Positions 48,455 to 59,264 of a stretch of DNA of 64,000 nt are shown piece by piece; position 1 is the stretch's first letter, and each line of letters begins with the position of its first letter. The stretch lies in the NCBI GenBank assembly GCA_964006375.1, contig OZ023266.1, positions 61,263,946 to 61,327,945 of the forward strand, read 5' to 3'. Below the pieces are notes generated by a model. That model searched no databases. It was not told where the DNA came from and worked only from the letters and a program-made list of their open reading frames with translations. Position numbers and translations under genes: made by a program. Source of the stretch: Tillus elongatus (taxonomy: Eukaryota > Arthropoda > Insecta > Coleoptera > Cleridae).

Positions 48455-51400
48455 GTTCCTTCAGGTCAACCTCCAACACAGTAGGGCAGCCACGGCCGGA
48501 CTACTAATGGCTCTGAGGAACACGGATGTGGCCCTCATCCAGGAACCGTACTCCTACAAAGGAGAGATCAAGGGACTCGGCGGAGCTAATGGAAAGCTCA
48601 TCTACAGCAGGTCCAGCGAGAATCCGAGGGCCTGCATTTTTGTCAGGGAAGGGATAGAGTTTCTCCCTCTAATGAATTTCTGTTCCAGGGACCTGGCAAC
48701 GATCAAAATCCGATGTGGAGGAGCGGATGGGCTGAGGGACATTACTGTCGCGTCAGCCTATCTGCCAGGGGACAGCACGGACCCTCCTCCACCCAACGAA
48801 TTGGAGCAGCTGATGGTGGGTAGCAGAGCAGGTGGATGGCAGACCATCATCGGCATGGATGCGAATGCGCACCATGAGTTGTGGGGTAGCTCGGACACAA
48901 ACTCTAGGGGTGAGGCACTTTTACAATTCTTTATGAAATTTAATTTAGACATATTGAATAGAGGTAATAAACCGACATTCGTCACAACACGGCGTGAGGA
49001 AGTTTTAGACCTAACAGTTTCCACCCAGTTTCTGGGTGACTTTGTTAAAAGCTGGGCTGTGTCTGGGGAAGTGAGTAGCTCAGACCACAGATACATCCGG
49101 TTTGAAATCGCCAAAGTCGAAAGAGAAACGGTATGGTACCGGGACCCCCGCAAGGCGGACTGGGAAGCCTACAGGGCAGACCTAGCTGTGGAACTGCGGG
49201 GGGTTGAGAGGGCCATAAGGGATTCAATAGACCTCGAGATTGCAGCAGTCCAATTGCGAGACGCAATTACCTCGGCCTATAACGCCAACTGCCCTCTGAA
49301 AATGAGGGTGTCCACCAGGAACGTCCCATGGTGGAACGAGGACCTCAGGCAAAGGAGGACGCAGGTTCGTAAGCTGTTTAACGCGGCCAAAAGGTCGGGA
49401 GCATGGGATGAATATAGACAGGCCCTATCGACCTATAACAAAAGACTGAGGGACGCCAAGAAGGAGTCGTGGAGGAGGCACTGCGAAGAAGTGGAAAACA
49501 CGTCCGAGAGTGCTCGACTACACAAGATCCTGTCTAAGGGCCCTCAGACTAACATAGGCTCCCTTAGAACACCCACGGGAGGCTTTACAAGCTCGGGGGA
49601 GGAAACTATGGAAATTTTACTCCAGACGCACTTCCCCGGCTGTAACATAATAAACCAATCACCTCCGGACTGGGAACACTCAGAAATAGAGGCGCCTTAT
49701 AGGCGGGCATCTAGAGTAGACTGGACAGTCGCTAAAGAGGTGGTTACCTGGAGCAAAATCAGATGGGCCATTAACAGCTTTAAGCCATACAAATCGCCGG
49801 GATTTGATGGAATAATGCCCATCATGCTCCAACAGGGGATAGATATACTGGCGCCGGTGCTTACCCTCATTATGAGGGCCAGCCTGGCTCTGGGGTACAT
49901 TCCGAGGGCATGGAGACTGGCCAGGGTTGTATTTATTCCTAAACCTGGGCGTCCAACAGACCAGGCAAAGTCCCTGAGGCCAATAAGTCTCATGTCCTTC
50001 TTGCTGAAAACAGTGGAAAAACTGCTCGACCGGCACATTAGGGGCGGTGTACTGGAAGCATATCCTCTACACTGCGGACAATATGCATACAGAGCAGGAT
50101 TCTCAACAGAAACAGCACTGCACCAACTGGTGCTGAAACTGGAGAATACGCTGGAGAACAAGGAGGTGGCGCTGGCGGCCTTCCTAGACATAGAGGGGGC
50201 CTTTAGCAACACCTCGTTCGGATCGGTTCTGGCAGCTGCCCGGGAGCGTGGAATAGAGGAGACCTGCTGCAGGTGGATCGGTTCCATGCTCAGGGACAGG
50301 GCGGTGTTCACCTCACTCGCGGGAGGGACTCTGCTGGCGGGGGTCGCGGCGGGGTGTCCGCAGGGGAGCGTTCTGTCTCCCTTGCTCTGGTGTCTAGTCG
50401 TGGACGGCCTGCTGGGGAGGCTCTCGGGAGGGGGGTATGAGGTACAGGGCTATGCGGACGACATTGTCATCATAGTCCGAGGAAAGGTCACACAGGCAGT
50501 GTGGGAGCGTATGCAGACTGCACTGAAAGTGGTGGAAGGGTGGACGGTTGATCAAGGGCTCGGGGTGAGCCCCGAGAAAGCAACCGTCGTGCCGTTTACG
50601 AGGAGGAGGAAGTGTGAAAGCCACAGAACTCTCACTCTATACGGTAGGAGCGTTCCAATGGCCAGGGAGGTAAAATATCTTGGGGTCGTATTGGACTCTA
50701 AGCTTACCTGGAATGGTCACATTGGAAAAATACTGCGTAAGGCAGTCATGACCTTAGCCGTCACTAGGCGGCTATATGGAAAAACGTGGGGACTAAGACC
50801 TAGTATGGCCCACTGGCTGTACACAAGGGTGGTCAGACCATCGTTAACATATGCGGCACTGGTCTGGTGGCCTAAGGTGACACAATCCAGTGCCAAACAA
50901 AAACTAGGCAAGATCCAAAGGATGGCTTGCCTAGGCATCACAGGGGCCATGTCTTCAACCCCAACAGCCGCCATGGAGGTGTTGCTGGATCTACCCCCCC
51001 TACACTTCGTTATTATGGGAGAGGCCAGGCTAGGACTATACAGACTAGCCTGCAATGGTAGACTGAAGATCAACCCAGGCTTCAGGGGCCACTGCAAAAT
51101 TCAGGAGATCGTGAAGGAACCCATGCTTGAAATGAGGTCAGACTTCGCGAGCCCGCGAATGTGCAGGGAAAACAACTTCACAGTGGAAATCCCTGATCGC
51201 GGGGCATGGCGGGAGGAGACACCGGGCATACCACGGGACGCGCTCGTCTGGTTCACGGACGGATCTGGCGGGGAGCGTGGGACGGGGGCAGGTGTTTACT
51301 CGGAAGGACCGAGGGTAAGTCACAGTATTTCCCTCGGAGCCCATGCAACGGTGTTTCAGGCCGAGATGTACGCCATCCTGCACTGTGTGCGGGAGAACAA

Positions 51401-52088
51401 GAGGAGGGGCTACACCAACAAGCGGATCCTCATAGCCACAGACAGCCAGGCAGCCCTTAAGGCACTAAGTAGCCCACGGGTAAATTCCTGGCTGGTGAGT
51501 GAGTGCCGAGACGAGACGAGCGACCTGGCTGGGCAGAATGAGGTGACCCTCATCTGGGTGCCGGGTCACTCGGGGGTCAAAGGCAATGAAGAAGCTGACA
51601 GTCTCGCAAAGAGGGGGTCAGCAGAACCATTTATGGGACCAGAACCGGCTCTGGGCGTGTCAAAGAGCACTGCCAGGGGAGCCATTAAGTCCTGGGTCAG
51701 AAACCAACACAAGGTGTACTGGGCGGACTGTCCAGGGCTCAGACATGGGAAGTCAATAATTGACGGACCCAGTTCAAAGAGAGCTGTGGAGCTGCTAAAC
51801 CTTAGCAGAGGACAGCTCAGAAACACAACAGGTCTCTTGACGGGACACATGGCCGTCAAGAAACACCTACATAAAATGGGGCGGTTCGAAGGGGACCTCG
51901 CATGCAGACTCTGCGGCGAGGGGGAGGAATCAGCCCAGCACATCTTGTGCGAGTGTATAGCTCTGGACCGGAAAAGACAACTGATCTACGGTCACTCTAG
52001 ACCGGAGACAGAGCAATATAAAACTTCACCCTACCAATCGCTGTGCAGACTAGTTCAAGGCACAGTGATTTTGGAATGGGTGGAGTAA
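48444..52088 (+). CDS. ORF2 polyprotein: endonuclease, RT, RNase H (intact)
   Basis: 1,214 residues. An apurinic-like endonuclease occupies about residues 1-220 (LRFLQVNLQHSRAATAGLL, IGMDANAHHELWG, SSSDHRYI near 212). RT spans about 430-740, with FLDIEGAF near 581, AAGCPQGSVLSPLLW and the active-site box GYADDIVII near 670. RNase H (about 930-1,060) has WFTDGSGG, FQAEMYAIL, ATDSQAAL and GNEEADSLAKRG, so all four acidic residues are present. The C-terminal Cys/His cluster CRLCGEGEESAQHILCEC is near 1,153. This domain order with RNase H fits the LOA clade; an R1 relative that gained RNase H is the alternative. Copy 1 carries the same protein broken by two extra C. Confidence 0.96.
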   Translation: MGLRFLQVNLQHSRAATAGLLMALRNTDVALIQEPYSYKGEIKGLGGANGKLIYSRSSENPRACIFVREGIEFLPLMNFCSRDLATIKIRCGGADGLRDITVASAYLPGDSTDPPPPNELEQLMVGSRAGGWQTIIGMDANAHHELWGSSDTNSRGEALLQFFMKFNLDILNRGNKPTFVTTRREEVLDLTVSTQFLGDFVKSWAVSGEVSSSDHRYIRFEIAKVERETVWYRDPRKADWEAYRADLAVELRGVERAIRDSIDLEIAAVQLRDAITSAYNANCPLKMRVSTRNVPWWNEDLRQRRTQVRKLFNAAKRSGAWDEYRQALSTYNKRLRDAKKESWRRHCEEVENTSESARLHKILSKGPQTNIGSLRTPTGGFTSSGEETMEILLQTHFPGCNIINQSPPDWEHSEIEAPYRRASRVDWTVAKEVVTWSKIRWAINSFKPYKSPGFDGIMPIMLQQGIDILAPVLTLIMRASLALGYIPRAWRLARVVFIPKPGRPTDQAKSLRPISLMSFLLKTVEKLLDRHIRGGVLEAYPLHCGQYAYRAGFSTETALHQLVLKLENTLENKEVALAAFLDIEGAFSNTSFGSVLAAARERGIEETCCRWIGSMLRDRAVFTSLAGGTLLAGVAAGCPQGSVLSPLLWCLVVDGLLGRLSGGGYEVQGYADDIVIIVRGKVTQAVWERMQTALKVVEGWTVDQGLGVSPEKATVVPFTRRRKCESHRTLTLYGRSVPMAREVKYLGVVLDSKLTWNGHIGKILRKAVMTLAVTRRLYGKTWGLRPSMAHWLYTRVVRPSLTYAALVWWPKVTQSSAKQKLGKIQRMACLGITGAMSSTPTAAMEVLLDLPPLHFVIMGEARLGLYRLACNGRLKINPGFRGHCKIQEIVKEPMLEMRSDFASPRMCRENNFTVEIPDRGAWREETPGIPRDALVWFTDGSGGERGTGAGVYSEGPRVSHSISLGAHATVFQAEMYAILHCVRENKRRGYTNKRILIATDSQAALKALSSPRVNSWLVSECRDETSDLAGQNEVTLIWVPGHSGVKGNEEADSLAKRGSAEPFMGPEPALGVSKSTARGAIKSWVRNQHKVYWADCPGLRHGKSIIDGPSSKRAVELLNLSRGQLRNTTGLLTGHMAVKKHLHKMGRFEGDLACRLCGEGEESAQHILCECIALDRKRQLIYGHSRPETEQYKTSPYQSLCRLVQGTVILEWVE

Positions 52089-52181
52089 GACTAGGGGTAT
52101 GCACAATCAACCAAGGGTTGCGGTGCTATCGGGGCGGCAAGGCCGCGGACGAGCCCTGAGGGAACAAAAAAAAAAAAAAAA

Positions 52182-52281
52182 AATGGGTGGAGTAAGACTA
52201 AGGGTATGCACAATCAACCAAGGGTTGCGGTGCTATCGGGGCGGCAAGGCCGCGGACGAGCCCTGAGGGAACAAAAAAAAA
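52182..52281 (+). mobile_element. Older 5'-truncated copy of the same retroelement
   Basis: About 90 bases, from GGGTGGAGTAAGACTAAGGG through GGGGCGGCAAGGCCGCGG to a short A run, repeating the end of ORF2 and the 3' region of the full-length copies. One substitution (ACTAAGGG for ACTAGGGG). It lies directly after the poly-A of copy 2, and its first bases also occur at 46,927-46,939, showing that copy 2 inserted into it. Confidence 0.9.
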
Positions 52282-52715
52282 TGAAACTCGGCAAGTGCCT
52301 TTCTTTTATTAATGGCTTGGATGACTCCGTTAGCCAGGAAAATCGGACGGGGTTTTCCAAAAAAAATTTGAGTTTTCTTTTAAAAAAAAAAAATTTTCTC
52401 CGAAAATAACAAAGCTGTTTTAATGAAATTTACTATATATGTTGCCTTGGGAGAGACCTTATTAAGAACCAGAATTCAACTTTCTAAGTTTATAGAAAAT
52501 TGAGTTATTAAAATTTTTTTTTTCAAAAAAAAATTTTCTCCAAAAATTACAAAGTTGTTTTAATGAAATTAGGTGGATATCTTGCCCTAGGCAAGACCTT
52601 ACTACATACCAAAATTAAACTTTCTAAGTTTATAGAAAACTGAGTTATTCAAATTTGAAGCATTTAATAAAAATTCACTACCATAACGCACTTGCTGCGT
52701 CCAGTTTTTTATAAT
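52275..52715 (+). repeat. Dispersed TA-type repeat, right part
   Basis: ATGAAACTCGGCAAGTGCC continues the repeat broken at 46,926 and matches 39,380 onward. It includes TTTTATTAATGGCTTGGATG, two related copies of an AAATT-CTCC-AAA segment, and the end CCATAACGCACTTGCTGCG. Confidence 0.8.
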
Positions 52716-53163
52716 TTTGTATTTTTTGCAGTAAAAGTTAACTTGTTACATAGACTATCTATTTCTAATTTATTAAAATAATGTTGACTGAGTAAGGTCT
52801 ATTGTCACACAACGCTAATAAAAAATCCTGTATTACTTTTGTCATGCTAACAAGATGACAGGTAGGCACGGCCCTTTGTTCAATAACGTTCCTTAATTCG
52901 GATTTCAGAATTTATACTTAATTTCAAGGTTATTTTAAAAATTTTGTAATGCAATCCAATAAAAATTTTGCACATCCATACGGCACAAAAAGGGTTCATC
53001 ACAAATTGGAGCAGAAAATAATATGTTGCCATCTCAAAAAAAGTCGGTTACCAAGGCAACAAAATTACTGGCCTCATAAAAAAAATCCAAAGTTACCAGA
53101 AGTGTAAAAAAATATTTAAAAACATTTTTTTATACATGGGTGTTTCTAAAAAAGTATAACCAT

Positions 53164-54633
53164 TGTTTCACACATATCGGACACATGTATTTGAGCCCAT
53201 CAAAAATATCGAACAAAATAAGTTAACTTTCTATTTATTGCCATTCAAAAGAGTATGTACCCATACAGCACAAGATATTCTCATAATGTTCTCACAATGT
53301 GAGAAGACGTAAATAAAAAATAATGTCAAAATGAATGGTCTGTGGTCAACGTTGTATAAAGTTATATTCTAACATAATTAATTAAAAATAATAATGTGAC
53401 GTTAACACGAAGAACTGTGCAATTGCAAACAACATAGATCCAGAGTACAGAAGCAACTAAAACATGGTGTGCGGTTTTCATGAACTAAGACGCACCTAGT
53501 AAAGAAACAAGTTTTAAAGCATCTCCTGTAGTTCACACTCATGATGGGTTCGTCAATTTTTCTTGAGACTGGATCATCTTACTGATTAGGTACACCTACA
53601 TTGTAAATATATAATTTAAAAATTGTGTTATGTTCAATAGTACCTAAGTCATACAATATAAACCACCACAGTTTGATGTGGATGGACTGGAAAAGCGCAA
53701 GAATACTGCAAATCTATAGAATTGTCTAAGCTAACATCTCAGGCTTTTTACTCCTGTGGAAGAAGTTAATGCTGTAAGAAGTATCACTATACAGTGCAGA
53801 AAATGTGGGCCTGGACATATGGTAGGAAGATGAATGTACAATAAAACTTGCAATTTATCAGATACGGAATCACTTTGCCAAAGTATGCCTTTACAACCAG
53901 AATATCCATGCTGTTGGTGACAAAAATTGGGCATTGGGATATTGAAATAGCTTTAGAAGTCAAAATCAAGTCTGTGGAAGCAGAGCAGAAAGCAACCATA
54001 CAAGGGAAGGGTCGAAAGGTCTGATCGATGACAGTTGTGGTTTTGTGTGAGTGCAAGTTAGTATGATTTTGTGGCATGTTCTGTCCAATTTAGTTGTATT
54101 CTATAAAGGTGTAAGTACTATTGTGTAATGCAATTACTTTAATGCCACACTGAAAGCCTGTAGGATCAATAGTCTAGCCAAATTTCAAGTTACTTCAGTG
54201 GCGGTAACAGTGATTATTCATCTCGGAAACTTTGTATATGGCTATGACATTTTTTGGCAACTCCAAGAACTGTATCTTTATTTATTTGATTTTTATGTTA
54301 TTGAAATTTTACTTGTTTAATTAATATTTTATTCAGACATTTCTTTGTATTTGTTATAAGTACATACTTAATCTGAATAAATGTGCAATACTCGAATTGT
54401 TGACTTATTACGTATCTGAACTTGAGTTTACAGGTGTGTGTAGCCACTGGAACAATATGGTAACCTAAACAAGGGTGAGTGATTGAAATTCAAATTCTAG
54501 CCTCTCGGGCTTGCTTATACGAAAATATATAAAAGGCCAGTTAAATGGTGGAAAATCAGTTAATTTTGAACAGAAATCCATTATTTCATTTCTTTGCATT
54601 TTCTTAATTTGTGTATAATTCAAAAAATGTATA
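53164..54633. other. Intron, nothing recognised
   Basis: 1.47 kb of AT-rich DNA with no conserved frame, RNA gene or repeat that I could identify. Confidence 0.5.
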
Positions 54634-55722
54634 CAGGGTGTTTCGCATAAGAACTGAAACAAGGCAGGGGCATGTAGGTAAATGTAAAATATGGTGATTT
54701 AACACAACTTATCCCTATATTAAGTTCCACTCCTGAGAAGTTATAGGCCTTCAGTGGGGTTTCAAATTTCGAAAAAAATAAATATCTCTGTAATACTTAA
54801 ACTTAGAAAAACCAAGTTTAGTACCTGTTTTGAGTGTTCCAAGAGGATTAATCACTGGTAAGTAGAGTTCAATTAAGGCATTTAAAAGGGCTTATTAGGG
54901 GTGATGCACCCTTAAAATGTCACAATTTTTTAACAGATTGGTAGATTTAAGAACATATTTCATTTTATGAGGAATTTTACTCTAAAAGTTTGTTACTCCT
55001 GTTATTTTCAAAAAACTTTGTTGTTTTCAAGAAAAACACGAATAAGTAAAGGAACATATTTTATCAATATGACTAAAAATCATCGAAAATTAAATATTTG
55101 CCAATAAACTTATGTATAGGTCAAATTTGACAATCAGGAAAAAAAGTGTGAATAAGTATAATTTATTAGAAAACAGACAACTCAAACAGAAATAAAAAAA
55201 ATTGCTATCGATAAGTTATAGAAATTCTTCAACATGATAATTTCACAGGCATCTATTGAATTTTTGATGATTTTAAGTAACATTAATAATATATGGGTCT
55301 TTAGTTATTCTGGTTTTTCTTGAAAACGACAAACGTTTTTTGAAAAATAACATGAGTAAAAAAGTTTTATAATTTACTTCCATAAAAATGAAATAATAAT
55401 TTTTTAGATCCCCCAATTGTTAAGAAATTCTGTCACATTTTATGGGTGCATCACCACTATTCAGCCCTTTGAAATGCTTCGATTGAACTCTACTCACCAA
55501 CGAATAATGCTCTTGGTATACCCAAAACGTGTACCAAATTTGGTTTTTCTAAGTTGAAGTATTACTGAGATATTGATTTTTTTTCGAAATTTAAAATCTC
55601 ACTTTGAAGGCCTATAACTTCTTAGGGATGCATCTTAGTATAGGAGTAAGTTGCGTTAAATCACCATATTTTAGGTTCCCCTACATGCCCCTGCTGTGTC
55701 TTTTTTTATGCGAAACACCCTG
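54634..55722. mobile_element. Foldback MITE (1.09 kb), Tc1/mariner-type ends
   Basis: Starts CAGGGTGTTTCGCATAA and ends TTATGCGAAACACCCTG, each beside TA. The two halves are inverted copies over almost the entire length: AAAATATGGTGATTTAACAC and GTTATAGGCC-TTCA-TGGG recur complemented at 55,560-55,680, with the centre near 55,180. No protein is encoded. TA target and CAGGGTGTTT ends suggest mobilisation by a Tc1/mariner-type transposase. Confidence 0.88.
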
Positions 55723-56045
55723 TATATCTTTTTTTTAAACGCAATGTTCCCATGAGTATATGTATGAACATTTTGAGAAGATTCATTGAATGTACGTGGA
55801 ACATTTTCAGAAGATACTGGGAGCTCCTAAGAATATTATAAATAACATTCTAAGAACCTTATTAGTATGACAGAATCTGTCCAATTCTCACGTTCATAGA
55901 ATGTTCTATGAATATACATTGTACCTTGTGAGAATGTTCTGGGGATGTTTGAATATTCTTTCCAAACATTCCTGGTAAATTCTCGGAAAGTGTCTGTGCT
56001 GTCTGGGTATATGTGTTTAGTTTACAAATCCTACGTTTCACTTAC
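55723..56045. other. Intron before the AAA2 exon
   Basis: Several variants of AGAATGTTCT/AACATTCT occur at 55,760-55,970 (for example GAACATTTTGAGAAG and GAACATTTTCAGAAG), a loose degenerate repeat. Nothing else. Confidence 0.5.
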
Positions 56046-56248
56046 CAGAAAAGGAACCAGTTTTTCGCCATATCTTCGAGTTGGTCTTCGACTCCTTGAG
56101 TAACTCCATGCTCTTTAGTTGCAAATAGTTGCAGCAGTTTACATAAAGAGATCACTAGATTCAGTTCAGAACATTCAACTGGTTCCTCGCAATTTAGACG
56201 CTTGAAATCCAACAATGGTTGTAGGTATTCTTTAAAATATTTATTCAT
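56046..56248 (-). CDS. DNAH2: Dynein heavy chain exon: AAA2 small domain
   Basis: 203 bases after a TTTTTTTTCAG acceptor, ending two bases into a codon at a GTAAGT donor. It encodes a helical segment (NKYFKEYLQPLLDF to MAKNWFLF) typical of the region between AAA2 and AAA3. The split codon joins to the exon at 45,707 in frame. The 10.3-kb intron between them contains a full-length LOA/R1-type retroelement and several DNA transposons. Confidence 0.93.
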
Positions 56249-56443
56249 CTGAAAAAAAAGAAGATAATATAATCATAATAATACAGTTCATGTGTAGATA
56301 CCAGAGTGTATACACATGAGTTTTTCCTGCTAGGATAGGGAATAATTTATCTTGTGAGAGAAAGTGATAATAAATCAAGCAGATAAGGAGATATAATTAT
56401 ATGGTAACGGAACAACATATTTGAATTCAGCAACTATACTCAC

Positions 56444-56742
56444 TATCTGCTGATACTCCTGTCCCCTAGACGATTGCTTATTCAACCATGATGTCACATA
56501 CGGCTGCCAACCCCAATCCTTATAGTCATTGTATACCATTCCGCATCTGCTCACAGTGGCAGGAGATGCAACAGATAAGTCGCCCACTTCAAACAATAGT
56601 GATACCTGTTCAGGCATAGTTATCCTATCACTGTTAATCAATGTCAAGACCTTGTTGTCGTCCATCACGCTATTCATGTTCTCTATCCATACTGCATCAA
56701 CAGGACCATCAAATAGTATCCATTTCTCATCGGGTGTTTCCT
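56444..56742 (-). CDS. DNAH2: Dynein heavy chain exon: end of AAA2
   Basis: This 299-base exon begins with two bases completing a codon and ends in phase 0. The acceptor is TTTTACAG and the donor GTGAGT. It encodes the AAA2 Walker B segment ([10 protein letters not shown]), the sensor-1 strand (LINSDRI) and the conserved [11 protein letters not shown] stretch. AAA2 binds nucleotide in the motor ring. The AAA2 Walker A exon is not seen in this window, so it lies upstream, past the Polinton or beyond the right edge. Confidence 0.95.
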
Positions 56743-56761
56743 CTGTAAAAGAAACAGGCAA

Positions 56762-57473
56762 ATAGGATGCATAATTTGAAAATGAATACTGGCTGGCAGA
56801 TAATAAAAATTAAATAATTTTAAACAAAATTTGGTAGTAGTAGTTCAATATTTGATGAATCAACACTTGTATTTTTGCTTCTCTAGCTTTTATTTAGTCT
56901 TTGGTGGATATACAAGGGGTATTCATTATTATAATTTGTTTTTTGTATTTATTCAGCAAAGTGATACACAACCATGTCAAAAAAACATTCAAATCCAAAG
57001 TCTACAAATTATAACAGACAAAATTTTAAGCACATGTATAAAATTCAAGTCTGTAAGACAAAATACTTAAAATCCTGGAAAAAATGTCAACAAAAATATA
57101 TAGATAATATGGTCAAAATTTATAAAGACAAATGAAAACAACACTTTTGCAATAATTAAAGGGTCCTACTGCTTATAACAACACAGTTTAAAAACTTATC
57201 AAAGGAATAAAAAGAATGTTGAAACAATAGTTCTTTGACAGATTTTCAAAATCCTTGTAGTCCTCGTGACGTTTTTATTTCGACAGGTAATTTATTATAA
57301 AACTTCTGAGCTCAGTAATTTATACCCATTTTGTTCTAGAGATTCTATGATAACGTATAACCAGCGTATCTTTACTTCTTGTGTCATAACTGTGGTAGCT
57401 AGAATTTTTTTCTTTAGTACTTTCATGAACGTATGTAACATGAGTAAGTATAAAGATAAAATAAAAAGTCGAA
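56762..57473. other. Intron upstream of the AAA2 exon, nothing recognised
   Basis: AT-rich. Short open frames without conserved features. Confidence 0.5.
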
Positions 57474-58060
57474 GACGCACCAAGTGCGTTATGGTAGTGA
57501 ATTTTCATAAAAATGATCTGGCACAAAATATTTTATTATAACTTTTTTTTGCTTGTAACATAGAAATCTAAATTTTGGTGTATAGTTTACTTTTTATATC
57601 GTAAACCTACCTACCAAATTTGGTTATCATAGATTTTTTATTTTTTAAGATAAAATTTTTTTTCAAATGAAAACTCAAAATTTTTCCGGAAAACTTAGTC
57701 CGATTTTTCTGATTAACGAACTTATCAAAGACATTTACAAAAGGAAGGTACATGCCAAATTTTATCAAAATCGGCCCATTATTCTTTGAGAAAAAATTTT
57801 TTTCGAATGAAAACTCAAAATTTTCCCGGAAAACCTCGTCCGATTTTCCTGGATAACAAACTTGTCAAGGACATTTACAAAAGAAAGGTACATGCCAAAT
57901 TTTATTCAAATCGGCTAATTACTTTTTGAGATAAGAATTTTTTTCGAATGAAAACTCAAAATTTTCCCGGAAAACCTCGTCCGATTTTCCTGACTAACGA
58001 ACTTATCCAAGCTATTTACAAAAGAAACGTACATGCCAAATTTGATCAAAATCGGCAGTA
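57474..58060 (-). repeat. Inverted TA-type repeat with three tandem internal units
   Basis: Starts CCAAGTGCGTTATGGTAGTG, the complement of the right end of the repeat at 39,650 and 52,690. Inside, a 140-bp unit beginning GAAAACTCAAAATTTT is present three times (57,664, 57,804, 57,945) and contains ATGCCAAATTTTATCAAAAT, the complement of the ATAAAACTCGGCA segment. The (TA)n core is absent. Confidence 0.75.
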
Positions 58061-58074
58061 GGTATAGATGGGGG

Positions 58075-58326
58075 GTTCTGGGACCACCACACACCACACA
58101 CCACCGGTGGTGGAGGTGGAGGTGGTGGAACTGACCAGACCCGACGGCCCCCGACCAGACCCGAGCACAAGGTGGTGGAGCTACTGACCAGACCCGAGCA
58201 CCTCCGCCACCTGACTTCGTATTTAACCCGAACAAGTAGCGAACTAACCTGAGATGACGTGAGCACCTCCACCACCTGACTTCGTATTTAACCCGAACAA
58301 GTAGCGAACTAACCTGAGATGACGTA
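58075..58326. repeat. GGT-rich stretch and 65-bp direct repeat
   Basis: A purine-biased GGTGGTGGAGGTGGAGG tract is followed by CTGACCAGACCCGAGCAC repeats, then by two copies of a 65-base unit (GAGCACCTCC-CCACCTGACTTCG to CTGAGATGACGT) at 58,196 and 58,261 with one difference. Confidence 0.85.
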
Positions 58327-59264
58327 ATCAAAAGCCAACTAACCTGTATTAAGCAAACGAGGAACCGCCATTTAAAATAACATGCGTAATAAGAAGGTAA
58401 TTATTAGTAATAAACCACACGCCAAAGACTAACCTGTTTAGTAAAATCAAATCAATTAAAAATTATCTCATTAGAATTAATATAAATAACGTCGTATGTA
58501 GGATGAAAATTAGCTGTACCTAGGTTTTAAGCTCAGTTCTATATCAAAAAATTACTCAGTAACTCACCAAACATAGTCATTGCCTCCAGACTTAGATTAT
58601 TTTCGTAAAACGTTTTAGTTCTGATTTTTCACAAAAAACTAGACACAGATTGATACAAAGCCACCAACAAACCATAGCTCTATATACACAGAAATTTCTA
58701 CAAATAAACACAACTTCTCGCTTCACTAAGCCTATACACCTGTATTGAAAACACACCTATGGCTTATTAGGTAAGATTCCAAAAATTATTAAACACATAA
58801 TTTTCATGATGCGCCCGGCTGATGATTTAAACTGAGGGTATTAGCTGGTCATTCAACAAAACCGGAAACACTCTTGATAACGGTTAATCAGCTGGGTGCG
58901 GTCATGACAATTAAAAAATTAACTCGATCGAATTAAATCACATGCAAACAAAACGTTATGTTTTTATTTCAATCGTGTAAATAGTATACCAGCTGAGTAA
59001 CCGTTGCATTATCGTCGGCTTCCGGCTGATATGATAGGTGAATGCCCAGATCATATGACGGCTTTAGTTTAAATAGAGAATCGGTAGCGAATTTTCATAG
59101 AAATTATTTGGTGAAAATTATTTTATTATAAAATTGAAATATATGTTTTTTATATCGTAAACCCACCAAATTTGTTTCTTAGACAACGGTTTAAGGTTAG
59201 AAATAAAACACTCGATTGTAATACAATTAATTTATTAGGAGTAATAATATTTACATACAAAATA
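58327..59264. other. Left flank of the Polinton; probable element end
   Basis: No coding frame. A partial inverted copy of the dispersed TA-type repeat lies at 59,078-59,180 (TAGCGAATTTTCATAGAAATT, compare 57,490). The major capsid gene ends at 59,265, so the left terminus of the virus-like element should lie between about 58.3 and 59.2 kb, but the inverted terminal repeat cannot be recognised without its partner. Confidence 0.45.

Larger units (their letters stand above)
46940..52181 (+). mobile_element. LOA/R1-type non-LTR retrotransposon, copy 2 (intact)
   Basis: Full-length element from GGGGTTAAGGAGTCGCG to a poly-A tail (52,165-52,181), with intact ORF1 and an uninterrupted 1,214-residue ORF2. 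The target duplication AATGGGTGGAGTA lies at 46,927-46,939 and 52,182-52,194. The duplicated target is itself the end of ORF2 of an older truncated copy of the same element. Nearly identical to copy 1 at 18.5-23.8 kb. Every domain needed for mobility appears present. Confidence 0.96.
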
